Of a DNA stretch of 64,000 nucleotides, positions 9,347 to 17,746 are shown one piece after another. This DNA is from 34-65-8 sp046294735 (GTDB lineage Bacteria; Pseudomonadota; Alphaproteobacteria; Sphingomonadales; Sphingomonadaceae). Made by a program: the position numbers and the translations under genes. How positions within the stretch are numbered: position 1 is the first letter of the stretch; every line of letters begins with the position of its first letter. The notes beneath the pieces were generated by a model. It was not told the origin of the DNA. It did not search any database and saw only the letters and a program-made list of their open reading frames with translations. The stretch covers positions 124,001-188,000 of the forward strand of contig JBKBKB010000006.1 in NCBI GenBank assembly GCA_046294735.1, read 5' to 3'.

Positions 9347-9405
9347 TCACCGCGCCGGTTCATGGCGCGGCTTTGCCAACCCGTGCTTCTGCGGCTAGGG
9401 CTGCT

Positions 9406-10152
9406 GTGGTAGTGCGTCGCGCTGCATTGCTGGCCAGTCTGATGGCGTTTGCCGCACTGGCATCATGTCAGCCAGGCGACCGCACCCGCCCCGACAGCGC
9501 GCGCGAATTTCCCCGGGCAGACCGGCCGGTATCCGATCTCGGCTCGAACGAATTTTCTACAGAAACCGCTCGCGACAATCGCGGGGAAGCCGAAACCGTG
9601 ATGGACTTTGCCGGTATCAAACCCGGCATGACCGTGGCCGATATTGGTGCAGGAGAGGGCTATTACACGGTCCGCCTGGCCGAGCGGGTCGGGGCCGAGG
9701 GCCGGGTGCTGGCACAGGATATCGACCGCGACGTGCTGGCCCGGCTGGGCGCCCGGGTCGAGCGCGAGAGGCTCGACAATGTCTCGATCAAGCCGGGCGA
9801 GGGCGATGATCCGAAGCTGCCGGCGGACAGCTTCGACCGGATATTCCTCGTCCACATGTATCACGAAGTGCAGGAGCCCTACGCCTTCCTGTGGCGCCTT
9901 TGGCCCGCCGTGCGCAAGGGCGGGCAGGTTATCGTGGTCGATGTCGACCGGCCAACCGACCAGCACGGGATTGCCCCGCTCCTGCTCGCCTGCGAATTCA
10001 AGGCGGTCGGGTTCCGGCTGGTTGCGTTTCGCGATGCGCCGGAACTGGCAGGCTACTATGCACAGTTCGAGGCAACCGCTAACAGGCCCGAGCCGAATGC
10101 GATCAAGCCTTGTCGCGGGATCGTCAGTGCCGCCAATAACGGTCGCAAGTGA
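9406..10152 (+). CDS. Lipoprotein-type predicted methyltransferase (COG4798-like)
   Basis: About 248 residues starting at GTG 9406 (or GTG 9412); a TTG at 9373 is also in frame but lengthens the signal peptide unusually. AGGG at 9397-9400 supports 9406. The N-terminus is a classic lipoprotein signal, RRAALLASLMAFAALASC, with the lipobox cysteine near residue 21. A class I SAM-methyltransferase fold follows: motif I VADIGAGEGYYTVRLAE, the acidic strand AQDID, and motif IV-like IFLVHMYHEV. The combination is odd because SAM is cytosolic. COG4798 proteins with signal peptides are known, but I know of no established substrate. It could be a repurposed, non-methylating fold. Confidence 0.7.
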   Translation: MVVRRAALLASLMAFAALASCQPGDRTRPDSAREFPRADRPVSDLGSNEFSTETARDNRGEAETVMDFAGIKPGMTVADIGAGEGYYTVRLAERVGAEGRVLAQDIDRDVLARLGARVERERLDNVSIKPGEGDDPKLPADSFDRIFLVHMYHEVQEPYAFLWRLWPAVRKGGQVIVVDVDRPTDQHGIAPLLLACEFKAVGFRLVAFRDAPELAGYYAQFEATANRPEPNAIKPCRGIVSAANNGRK

Positions 10153-10176
10153 TTCTAGAGTGAGATCGGAAATAGA

Positions 10177-11583
10177 ATGAGTTTCAAGGGTTTGCAGCCG
10201 ATTGTCTACGGCGGCCGGGAAGTGTGGCCGCTGGTCGAAGGCGGCAAGGGCGTTTCGGCCACCAACCACAGGAGCTCCGGCGCCTGGGCTGCGGCGGGCG
10301 GCATCGGCACGGTCAGCGCGGTCAATGCCGACAGCTATGACGAAGACGGCAACGCGATCCCTCAGGTCTATCCCCAGGCGACCCGCAAGGAGCGGTTCGA
10401 ACAGCTGGTGCGATATGCCATCGACGGGGCAACCGAGCAGGTCCGGCGCGCGCACGAAATCTCGGGCGGCAAGGGCGCGATCAACATCAACGTCCTGTGG
10501 GAAATGGGCGGCGCGCAAGCAGTGCTTGAAGGCGTGTTGGAGAACTGCCCCGGCCTGATCACCGGCGTCACCTGCGGTGCGGGGATGCCCTACAAGCTGG
10601 CCGAGATCGCGGCTCGCTACAACGTCAGTTACCTGCCGATTATCAGCTCCGCCCGTGCTTTCCGCGCGCTGTGGAAACGCAGCTATTCCAAGGTGCCGGA
10701 GTTGATGGCAGCGGTGGTCTATGAAGACCCGTGGCTGGCCGGCGGGCACAATGGCCTGTCCAATGCCGAGGACCCGCGCGTTCCGGAAGATCCCTATCCC
10801 CGCGTCAAGGCGCTGCGCGACACCATGCGCGCCGAGGGCGTGAGCGAGGACACCGCCATCGTCATGGCGGGCGGGGTGTGGTTCCTGCGCGAATGGAACG
10901 ACTGGATCGACAATCCCGAACTGGGCAAGATCGCCTTCCAGTTCGGCACCCGGCCCCTGCTGACTCAGGAAAGCCCCATCCCGCAGGTGTGGAAGGACAT
11001 GCTCCGCACGGTCGAGCCGGGCGACGTGTTGCTGCACAAGTTTTCACCCACGGGCTTCTATTCCAGCGCGGTCAAGACGCCGTTTCTCTATGACCTGATG
11101 CACCGCAGCGAGCGGCAGATCCCGATCTTCAAGCGGGACGAGGAAGAGGGCACTGTGCCCTTGTCCGACCACGGGAAGGCGAAGTACTTCTGGGTCCACC
11201 CGGGCGACCAGCGCAAGGCCCTCGCCTGGATCGCCGAAGGCTTTACCGAAGCGCTCAAGACGCCGGACAATACGGTGGTCTTCGTCACCCCGGAAAGTGC
11301 GGAGCAAATCCGTGCCGACCAGCAGGGCTGCATGGGCTGCCTCAGCCATTGCGGCTTTTCCAGCTGGAAGGACCACGACGATCACACCACTGGCCGTCTT
11401 GCCGATCCGCGCAGTTTCTGCATCCAGAAGACTCTGCAGGACATCGCCCACGGCGGTGATCCGGACAACAACCTGGCCTTCGCCGGTCACGCAGCCTACC
11501 GCTTCAAGCAGGATCCGTTCTATTCCAACAATTTCACCCCGACAGTGAAAGAACTGGTGGAGCGGATACTTAGCGGGGACTGA
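10177..11583 (+). CDS. Nitronate monooxygenase-like NAD(P)H-dependent flavin oxidoreductase
   Basis: A 468-residue soluble protein of the 2-nitropropane dioxygenase/nitronate monooxygenase superfamily (FMN-binding TIM barrel). Recognisable parts are GVTCGAGMPYKLAEIAARY, the phosphate-loop region IVMAGGVWFLREWNDW, and AFQFGTRPLLTQESPIP. It is longer than typical nitronate monooxygenases (about 320-380 residues). The extra C-terminal part carries a cysteine cluster, CMGCLSHC, near residues 388-395, which could bind metal or an Fe-S cluster. Orthologues I recall are conserved in sphingomonads without a known substrate. Its stop is 3 bp from the convergent dehydrogenase gene at 11587. Confidence 0.75.
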   Translation: MSFKGLQPIVYGGREVWPLVEGGKGVSATNHRSSGAWAAAGGIGTVSAVNADSYDEDGNAIPQVYPQATRKERFEQLVRYAIDGATEQVRRAHEISGGKGAININVLWEMGGAQAVLEGVLENCPGLITGVTCGAGMPYKLAEIAARYNVSYLPIISSARAFRALWKRSYSKVPELMAAVVYEDPWLAGGHNGLSNAEDPRVPEDPYPRVKALRDTMRAEGVSEDTAIVMAGGVWFLREWNDWIDNPELGKIAFQFGTRPLLTQESPIPQVWKDMLRTVEPGDVLLHKFSPTGFYSSAVKTPFLYDLMHRSERQIPIFKRDEEEGTVPLSDHGKAKYFWVHPGDQRKALAWIAEGFTEALKTPDNTVVFVTPESAEQIRADQQGCMGCLSHCGFSSWKDHDDHTTGRLADPRSFCIQKTLQDIAHGGDPDNNLAFAGHAAYRFKQDPFYSNNFTPTVKELVERILSGD

Positions 11584-11586
11584 CGC

Positions 11587-12603
11587 TCAAACGAGCCCTT
11601 CCAGCACCTGATCGGGCGGGCGGTGGCCGTCAACCCAGAAGCGGATGTTGGCGATCACCTTCTCGCCCGATGCCTCGCGACCTTCGCGGGTGGCACTGCC
11701 GATATGGGGCAAGGTCATGACATTGGGCAGGTCGAGCAGGCGCGGATCAACGTTGGGCTCGTCGGGATAGACGTCCAGACCGGCGCCGGACAGATGGCCC
11801 GAGGCAAGAGCGTCAATCATCGCCTCCTGCTCGACCAGCTCGCCGCGCGCGGTGTTGATCAGACAGGCACCGGGCTTCATCAGGCTGAACCGGCGGGCAT
11901 CGATCAGGTGCTGCGTTCCCGGTGTAGCGGGGCAGTGGAGCGAGAGAATGTCCGCCTCGCTAACCAGCGTATCGAGCGATTCGACATAGCGCGCGCCGAG
12001 CATCCGCTCGACCGCTTCGGGCAGCGGCTTGCGGTTATGATAGGCAATTTCCAGCCCGAAGGCGCGGGCGCGGTGGGCTACGGCCTGCCCGATCCGTCCC
12101 ATGCCGACGATCCCCAGCACCTTGCCTGCCAGCTTGCGGCCGAGCAGGGCCGTTGGGGTCCAGCCGGTCCATTCGCCGCGCCGCACCATCGCCACCCCTT
12201 CGCGCACCCGGCGGGGAATGCCGATGATCATTTCCATCGCGATGTCTGCGGTATCGTCGGTAAACACGCCGGGGGTGTTGGTGACCATGATCCGGCGGCG
12301 GTGGGCTGCGGCAAGGTCGATGTGGTCGGTGCCCGCCCCGAAGCTGGCGATCAGGCCGAGTTGCGGCCCGGCATTGTCGATCAGCGCCGCATCGATCCGG
12401 TCGGTCACGGTGGGGACCAGGACATGGGACATCTGCATTGCCCCGGCCAACTGGTCGCGGGTGAAAGGCACGTCCCCGGAATTGAGGGTGGTATCGAACA
12501 GCTCGCTCAGCCGCGCTTCCACGGTGGGCATCAGGTGGCGGGTAACGACGACACGCGGCTTGCCATCGAGTCGTCGGGTCGGGCTGCTGGAGTATCCGGT
12601 CAT
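11587..12603 (-). CDS. D-2-hydroxyacid dehydrogenase (glyoxylate/hydroxypyruvate reductase type)
   Basis: A 338-residue NAD(P)-dependent oxidoreductase. The Rossmann motif GIVGMGRIGQAVAHRARAFG lies near residues 169-188. The catalytic set is present: Arg in NTARGELVEQ, Glu in DVYPDEPNVDP, and His in LPHIGSATRE. The overall layout fits glyoxylate reductase or related D-isomer 2-hydroxyacid dehydrogenases rather than SerA, because there is no C-terminal ACT domain. It converges with the flavoprotein gene, and the two may have separate roles. Substrate preference cannot be read from sequence. Confidence 0.85.
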   Translation of the reverse strand: MTGYSSSPTRRLDGKPRVVVTRHLMPTVEARLSELFDTTLNSGDVPFTRDQLAGAMQMSHVLVPTVTDRIDAALIDNAGPQLGLIASFGAGTDHIDLAAAHRRRIMVTNTPGVFTDDTADIAMEMIIGIPRRVREGVAMVRRGEWTGWTPTALLGRKLAGKVLGIVGMGRIGQAVAHRARAFGLEIAYHNRKPLPEAVERMLGARYVESLDTLVSEADILSLHCPATPGTQHLIDARRFSLMKPGACLINTARGELVEQEAMIDALASGHLSGAGLDVYPDEPNVDPRLLDLPNVMTLPHIGSATREGREASGEKVIANIRFWVDGHRPPDQVLEGLV

Positions 12604-12696
12604 GCCCCTGCGCTAGGGCTTTGAGGGCGGGCTGGTCAAGCAAGGGTGGCTTGGCATGCGCGAATCGCTTGTTAGGGGTGCGGGCAAGGGGCTATC

Positions 12697-13176
12697 ATGA
12701 CAGGCATGTTGCGGTTCATCCTTGCGTCGTCTGTCCTGTTCGGAATGCTTGGTGTGATGCCGCTGGCGGCGCAGCAGCGCGAGGTGCCTTACTGGGCCAC
12801 CATTCGCGCGCCGGAGCTCTACATGCGGGTCGGGCCGAGCCGGGACTACAAGGTGGCCTGGGTCTACAAGCGTCCGGGATTGCCGCTCAAGGTGATCCGC
12901 GTGGTGGATGGCTGGCGGCTGGTGGTTGATCCGGACGGTACCCAGGGATGGGTGGCGCAAAGCCTTCTCAGTCGGGATCGCGGAGCCATCGTGGTCGGTG
13001 ACGGTCTCGCCGCGCTCAGGGCAGGGCCGGATGACAGCGCCAAGCTACGTTGGAACGCGGAACCCGGGGTGGTAGGCAAGCTCGGCAAGTGCGAATACGG
13101 CTGGTGCCGGTTCGATGTCGGCGGCCGGATCGGCTGGGTCCGGGCCGAGCGGCTGTGGGGTTCGAGCGAGCTCTAA
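12697..13176 (+). CDS. Secreted SH3-domain protein
   Basis: A 159-residue protein with a cleavable signal peptide (hydrophobic residues about 6-22, then AAQQRE). Two bacterial SH3-like repeats follow. The first begins near IRAPELYMRVGPSRDYKV and includes VVDGWRLVVDPDGTQGWV. The second is DGLAALRAGPDDSAKLRW followed by CEYGWCRFDVGGRIGWVRAE. Such domains bind cell-wall peptides or proteins in the periplasm. The gene stands between the divergent dehydrogenase and a convergent DUF817 gene, which it overlaps tail to tail by 4 bp. Confidence 0.8.
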   Translation: MTGMLRFILASSVLFGMLGVMPLAAQQREVPYWATIRAPELYMRVGPSRDYKVAWVYKRPGLPLKVIRVVDGWRLVVDPDGTQGWVAQSLLSRDRGAIVVGDGLAALRAGPDDSAKLRWNAEPGVVGKLGKCEYGWCRFDVGGRIGWVRAERLWGSSEL

Positions 13177-14018
13177 CGTTCTGGTCCCTGCACTGGCTGA
13201 ACCAGCGCCACCAGCACGAAACTGATCAGCATCAGCAGGTACCAGCTGCCCAGCTTGCTGATCGAGACCGGCTCCCACCCGTCTTCCTGCCCCGGATAGT
13301 GCCAGGCATTGGCGAAGGTGGCGATATTTTCGGCAAACCAGATGAACAGAGCGACCAGGCCGAAGCCGAGCAGCAGCGGCATCCAGCGGTGCACACGCCA
13401 GTTGCGGAAGTGGACGCGGGTGTTCCAGAACAGCACGGCCGTCGCCGCGAACAGTCCCATGCGAATGTCGACTGTCCAGTGATGGGCAAAGAAGTTGACG
13501 TAAATCGCGCCCGCCAGCAGCCAGGTCGCCCAGTGCGGCGGATAGTGGCTGAAACGGAAATCGAAGATCCGCCATACCCGCGCGATGTAGCTGCCCACGG
13601 CGGCGTACATAAACCCGGAGAACAGCGGCACGGCGCCGATGTGGAGCACACTCGCTTCAGGATAGGTCCATGATCCGGCAGCGGTCTTGAACAATTCCAT
13701 CACCGTGCCGACCACATGGAAGATCAGGATCACCCGCGCTTCGCGCCAGGTTTCCAGCCGCAGGGCGAGCATGGCGGCCTGAATGGCGATGGCTGCGATG
13801 GTCAGGAAATCGTAGCGGTGGAGCGGCGCGGTATCGGGATACAACAGGTGCGTCGCCAGCAGCAGCGCCAGCAGCAGCCCGCCGAACAGGCACGCCCATG
13901 CCTGCTTGAACCCGAACAGCAGGAACTCGTAGAGCCACAGCCGCCAGCCGATGCCGGGATCGTAGGCTTCGAGGCGGAGGCGGATGGCCTCGAAGCGGGT
14001 GTGGCGGGCCGTAATCAG
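13173..14018 (-). CDS. DUF817 family membrane protein, probably starting at a CTG codon
   Basis: About 281 residues with some seven or eight hydrophobic segments, an inner-membrane protein of unknown function. The first standard start codon in frame is TTG at 13844, but the 58 preceding codons encode family-like sequence (WLYEFLLFGFKQAWACLFGG, then an eight-residue Leu/Ala run). No ATG, GTG or TTG occurs between the in-frame stop at 14052-14054 and 13844. The best candidate is CTG 14016-14018, which overlaps the TGA of the upstream VWA gene as CTGA, so coupled reinitiation is likely; ATT at 14013-14015 is the alternative. If the conservative start is used, the protein is 223 residues. Confidence 0.65.
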   Translation of the reverse strand: MITARHTRFEAIRLRLEAYDPGIGWRLWLYEFLLFGFKQAWACLFGGLLLALLLATHLLYPDTAPLHRYDFLTIAAIAIQAAMLALRLETWREARVILIFHVVGTVMELFKTAAGSWTYPEASVLHIGAVPLFSGFMYAAVGSYIARVWRIFDFRFSHYPPHWATWLLAGAIYVNFFAHHWTVDIRMGLFAATAVLFWNTRVHFRNWRVHRWMPLLLGFGLVALFIWFAENIATFANAWHYPGQEDGWEPVSISKLGSWYLLMLISFVLVALVQPVQGPER

Positions 14019-15199
14019 GCCCCGTGCTTCCGGCTCAGCTCCCGCATCGCGTCATCCAGCCCATCTAGCGTCAGCGGGTACATCCGGTCGCTCAGCAGCT
14101 GCTTGATGACCTTGGTTGACTGTGAATAGCTCCACTGCTTTTCCGGCACCGGGTTTAGCCATACGGTCGCGGGGTAGGTGTCGGTCACGCGCTTGAGCCA
14201 GATCGCGCCGGCTTCCTCGTTCATGTGCTCGACGCTGCCGCCCGGATGGGTGATCTCGTAGGGGCTCATCGCCGCATCGCCCACGAACACGATCTTGTAA
14301 TCATGCCCGAACTTGTGGAGCACGTCCCAGGTCTTGGTGCGTTCCTGCCAGCGGCGCTTGTTGTCCTTCCATACGCCTTCATACAGGCAGTTGTGGAAGT
14401 AGAAGAATTCGAGGTTCTTGAATTCCGCCGTGGCGGCGCTGAACAGCTCTTCCACCAGCTTGATGAATGGGTCCATCGATCCACCGACATCGAGGAACAG
14501 AAGCAGTTTCACCGCATTGCGCCGTTCCGGGCGCATCTTGATGTCGAGCCAGCCCTGCCGTGCGGTGCCGTCGATCGTGCCGGGAATGTCGAGCTCGTCC
14601 GCCGCGCCCTCGCGGGCGAACTTGCGCAGGCGGCGCAGTGCCATCTTGATGTTGCGGGTGCCAAGTTCCTTGGTGTTGTCGAGGTTCTGGAACTCGCGCT
14701 TTTCCCACACCTTGAGCGCACGCTTGTGCTTGCTTTCGCCGCCGATCCGCACGCCTTCGGGGTTGTAGCCGGAATTGCCGAACGGGCTGGTGCCGCCGGT
14801 GCCGATCCACTTGTTGCCGCCCTGGTGGCGCTTCTGCTGCTCTTCGAGCCGCTTCTTGAGCGTCTCCATGATCTCGTCCCAGTCACCCAGGCTCTTGATC
14901 TTTTCCATCTCCTCGGGGGTGAGGAACTTCTCCGCCACCGCCTTCAACCAGTCCTCCGGGATATCGACCGGGTTCTGGCCGTAATCGGTCATGATCCCCT
15001 TGAAGACCTTGTGGAACACCTGATCGAACCGGTCGAGCAGGCCCTCGTCCTTCACGAAGGTCGCGCGGCTGAGGTAGTAGAATGCCTCCGGCGTTTGCTC
15101 GATCACATCCTTGTCGAGCGCCTCCAGCAGGGTGAGGTGTTCCTTGAAACTGGCCCCGATACCGGCCGCGCGAAGCTCGTCGATGAAGTTGAAGAACAT
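14015..15199 (-). CDS. CoxE-like von Willebrand factor A domain protein
   Basis: A 394-residue cytosolic protein. The start at 15197-15199 (MFFNFIDELRAAGI) is supported by GGTGG a few bases upstream. The C-terminal half is a VWA domain whose MIDAS motif reads LFLDVGGSMDPF; D-x-G-x-S in place of DxSxS is usual in the CoxE family. VWA proteins of this kind act with MoxR AAA+ ATPases as chaperone or metal-insertion pairs. A moxR gene lies 1.5 kb upstream on the same strand (16749-17603), separated by a chemoreceptor gene on the opposite strand. The middle region (about 165-185) is Gly/Lys-rich. The stop overlaps the proposed DUF817 start. Confidence 0.85.
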   Translation of the reverse strand: MFFNFIDELRAAGIGASFKEHLTLLEALDKDVIEQTPEAFYYLSRATFVKDEGLLDRFDQVFHKVFKGIMTDYGQNPVDIPEDWLKAVAEKFLTPEEMEKIKSLGDWDEIMETLKKRLEEQQKRHQGGNKWIGTGGTSPFGNSGYNPEGVRIGGESKHKRALKVWEKREFQNLDNTKELGTRNIKMALRRLRKFAREGAADELDIPGTIDGTARQGWLDIKMRPERRNAVKLLLFLDVGGSMDPFIKLVEELFSAATAEFKNLEFFYFHNCLYEGVWKDNKRRWQERTKTWDVLHKFGHDYKIVFVGDAAMSPYEITHPGGSVEHMNEEAGAIWLKRVTDTYPATVWLNPVPEKQWSYSQSTKVIKQLLSDRMYPLTLDGLDDAMRELSRKHGA

Positions 15200-15326
15200 G
15201 GGCCACCTTTGCCGCACTGTTGGCCCTGCGCCAAGTGCGTAAATTGGGTAGGCGCCGAGGGCGATCTTAAGCTGTTCCTAACCATGACGCGGTTAGTCCC
15301 CGCTATCAGTTCACGGGGCATTCCGC

Positions 15327-16733
15327 ATGAAACATCAGGCAATCGAAGCGGGCGGCAGCGAGTCGATCGGCCGCATCTCTGAGAAATGCGGTGAAGTTAC
15401 AGTTGGTTGCACCGATGTTGCCGGGATCGTCCAGGCGGTAATCAATTCGTCCGAACGACTGAGGGCCGAGCATGACGCCTTGCGCGGTACGGTCAAAGCG
15501 CTGGAAATGGACCAGCGCAAGGTGTCCGATGCCAGCGATGAAGCACGCCAGCTGTCGGAGCGGGCAATTGACCGCCTGTCCCAGGGGACGGATCTGATCC
15601 ATTCGTCGCTCGGCCAGATTACCGGGCTGCTCGAACTGGTCGAGGCACTTACCCATCACGTCACCGGCTTTGCCGCGGCGATGGAGCAGGTCCGCACCTG
15701 TTCACAGGACATCGAGCAGATTGCCGAGACCACCAATATCCTCGCGCTCAACGCCACCATCGAGGCCATGCGCGCCGGGGACGCCGGGCGGACCTTTGCA
15801 GTGGTCGCCAACGAGGTGAAGGGGCTGGCTGCTGATACCCGCAAGGCCACGGTCGAGATTACCCGCACCATCGATGCGCTCGGGCTGGAAGCACAGCAGG
15901 TGATAGAGCGGATCGAAAGCGGCGCACGCGCCAGCGGCGAGGCCAAGAGCTCGGTCGCCCGGATCGAGGAAACCATCACCGGCGTGGTCCAACTGGTCGA
16001 GGAAGTGGACCGTCAGAACGACCAGATCGCCCGCGCTACAGGCACGATCAGCGATCATGTCCAGGCGGTTCAGGGCGTGCTTCACAGCTTCGATGCTGCC
16101 GCGATCGAAAACGAGGCCAAGCTCGCGATCGCCAACCGCCGGATGGAGTCGCTGGAACTGACCGCGAGCGAGATGTTCGACGGGATCGTCAAGGCCGAGT
16201 TGTCGCCGGAGGACAGCATGATGGTCGAGCGAGCGATTGCCCACGCCGGCAATCTGGCGGCGGCGGCAGAGCAGGCGATTGCTGCGGGAACGCTGACCAT
16301 GGAGGCCCTGTTCGACCAGGATTACCGGCTGGTCGAAGGGAGCAATCCTGCCCGTTACCGCACCCGCCTGTCGGACTGGGCCGATGCCCATTGGCGGCCG
16401 ATCATCGATGCGGTGATAGCCGAAGGTGGTGCGATCAAGATGTGTTCACCCGCCGACATGAAGGGCTTCCTGCCGACTCACGTCACCGACCGGTCACGCG
16501 TGCCGACCGGCGATCTGGCCCATGACACCAAGTACTGCCGCAACGGCCGAATCCTGTTCGATCCGATCGACCGCAAGGCCAAGCAGAGCACCGCGCCCTA
16601 CATGATGGCGGTCTATCGCCAGGAAGGGGACGGGCAGTCGTATGAAATCGTCCGCAACGTCTATGTGCCGCTGGTGATCAACGGCCGCCGCTGGGGCGAT
16701 TCCGAACTGGCATACAGCTTTGAAAGCGCCTGA
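15327..16733 (+). CDS. Soluble methyl-accepting chemotaxis-type receptor
   Basis: A 468-residue protein without membrane segments. The N-terminal half is a helical signalling domain with the conserved hairpin tip ETTNILALNATIEAMRAGD and FAVVANEVKGLA (about residues 131-168). The C-terminal part (about 310-468) is a separate sensor-like domain ending in NVYVPLVINGRRWGDSELAY, which resembles the cytosolic ligand/redox-sensing domain at the end of some soluble MCPs. No che or flagellar genes are nearby in the window, so the output pathway is unknown; CheA-linked behaviour is inferred only from the domain. It sits between moxR and the VWA gene on the opposite strand. Confidence 0.85.
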   Translation: MKHQAIEAGGSESIGRISEKCGEVTVGCTDVAGIVQAVINSSERLRAEHDALRGTVKALEMDQRKVSDASDEARQLSERAIDRLSQGTDLIHSSLGQITGLLELVEALTHHVTGFAAAMEQVRTCSQDIEQIAETTNILALNATIEAMRAGDAGRTFAVVANEVKGLAADTRKATVEITRTIDALGLEAQQVIERIESGARASGEAKSSVARIEETITGVVQLVEEVDRQNDQIARATGTISDHVQAVQGVLHSFDAAAIENEAKLAIANRRMESLELTASEMFDGIVKAELSPEDSMMVERAIAHAGNLAAAAEQAIAAGTLTMEALFDQDYRLVEGSNPARYRTRLSDWADAHWRPIIDAVIAEGGAIKMCSPADMKGFLPTHVTDRSRVPTGDLAHDTKYCRNGRILFDPIDRKAKQSTAPYMMAVYRQEGDGQSYEIVRNVYVPLVINGRRWGDSELAYSFESA

Positions 16734-16748
16734 AGCCGCGCTCTCCCG

Positions 16749-17603
16749 CTAAGGATTGCGGCGGGCCATGAAGGCCAGGCGTTCGAACAGCATCACGTCC
16801 TGCTCGTTCTTGAGCAGCGCCCCATGCAGTGGCGGGATCGCCTTGCTCGGGTCCTGGCTTTGCAGCACGTCCAGCGGCATGTCCTCGTTGAGCAGCAGTT
16901 TGAGCCAGTCGAGCAGCTCGCTGGTGGAGGGCTTCTTCTTCAGTCCCGGCACGTCGCGCAGGTCATAGAAAATATCCATCGCCTTGCTCACCAGGGTCTT
17001 CTGGATGCCGGGGAAGTGAACCTCGATAATCTCGCGCATGGTGTCGCGGTCGGGGAACTTGATGTAGTGGAAGAAGCAGCGGCGCAGGAAGGCGTCGGGC
17101 AGTTCCTTTTCATTGTTCGAGGTGATGACCACGATCGGGCGCTCCTTGGCCTCGATCCGTTCATGGGTTTCGTAAACGTCGAAGCTCATTCGGTCGAGTT
17201 CCTGGAGCAGGTCGTTGGGGAACTCGATGTCGGCCTTGTCGATCTCGTCGATCAGCAACACGGGTAGCTCGGGGGCGGTGAAAGCCTCCCACAGCTTGCC
17301 CTTGCGGATATAGTTGCTGATGTCGTGGACGCGCTCATCGCCCAATTGGCCATCGCGCAGGCGGGCCACGGCGTCATATTCGTAGAGGCCCTGCTGGGCC
17401 TTGGTGGTCGACTTGACATTCCATTCGATGATCGGCGCGCCGATGGCCTTGGCGATTTCGTGCGCCAGCACCGTCTTGCCGGTGCCGGGCTCTCCCTTGA
17501 CCAGCAATGGGCGACGCAAGGTCACAGCAGCGTTGACCGCTACCTTGAGGTCTTCGGTGGCAATGTATGAGGCGGTGCCCTCGAAACGTGTCTTGTCGGT
17601 CAT
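16749..17603 (-). CDS. MoxR/CoxD-family AAA+ ATPase
   Basis: A 284-residue cytosolic ATPase. Walker A is GEPGTGKT (about residues 37-44), Walker B is LLIDEID (about 117-123), and sensor I is VITSNNEKELPDAFLRRCFFHYI. MoxR ATPases partner with VWA proteins to remodel or activate metalloenzymes; CoxD/CoxE of carbon monoxide dehydrogenase is the best known pair. The probable partner is the CoxE-like gene at 14015-15199. There are no CO dehydrogenase genes here, so the client is unknown. It converges with the chemoreceptor gene, with 15 bp between stop codons. Confidence 0.9.
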   Translation of the reverse strand: MTDKTRFEGTASYIATEDLKVAVNAAVTLRRPLLVKGEPGTGKTVLAHEIAKAIGAPIIEWNVKSTTKAQQGLYEYDAVARLRDGQLGDERVHDISNYIRKGKLWEAFTAPELPVLLIDEIDKADIEFPNDLLQELDRMSFDVYETHERIEAKERPIVVITSNNEKELPDAFLRRCFFHYIKFPDRDTMREIIEVHFPGIQKTLVSKAMDIFYDLRDVPGLKKKPSTSELLDWLKLLLNEDMPLDVLQSQDPSKAIPPLHGALLKNEQDVMLFERLAFMARRNP

Positions 17604-17746
17604 CCGGTTGTCCCTTGCAACTTTACGTTTGCGTTAAGGGGCGCAGACGCACGGCGCAAGGGGGCAGAGCCCCGGCTAGCGAAATTGGTGGAGCCTCACC
17701 CGCTGACAGCCGCAGGAGTGGGAAAGCCCAGTTGCCGACGATCGGG

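Noticed and set aside
9463..11037. A 524-codon open frame opposite the lipoprotein methyltransferase and flavoprotein genes
   Set aside because: It crosses a gene boundary and reads as a complement of conserved sense motifs.
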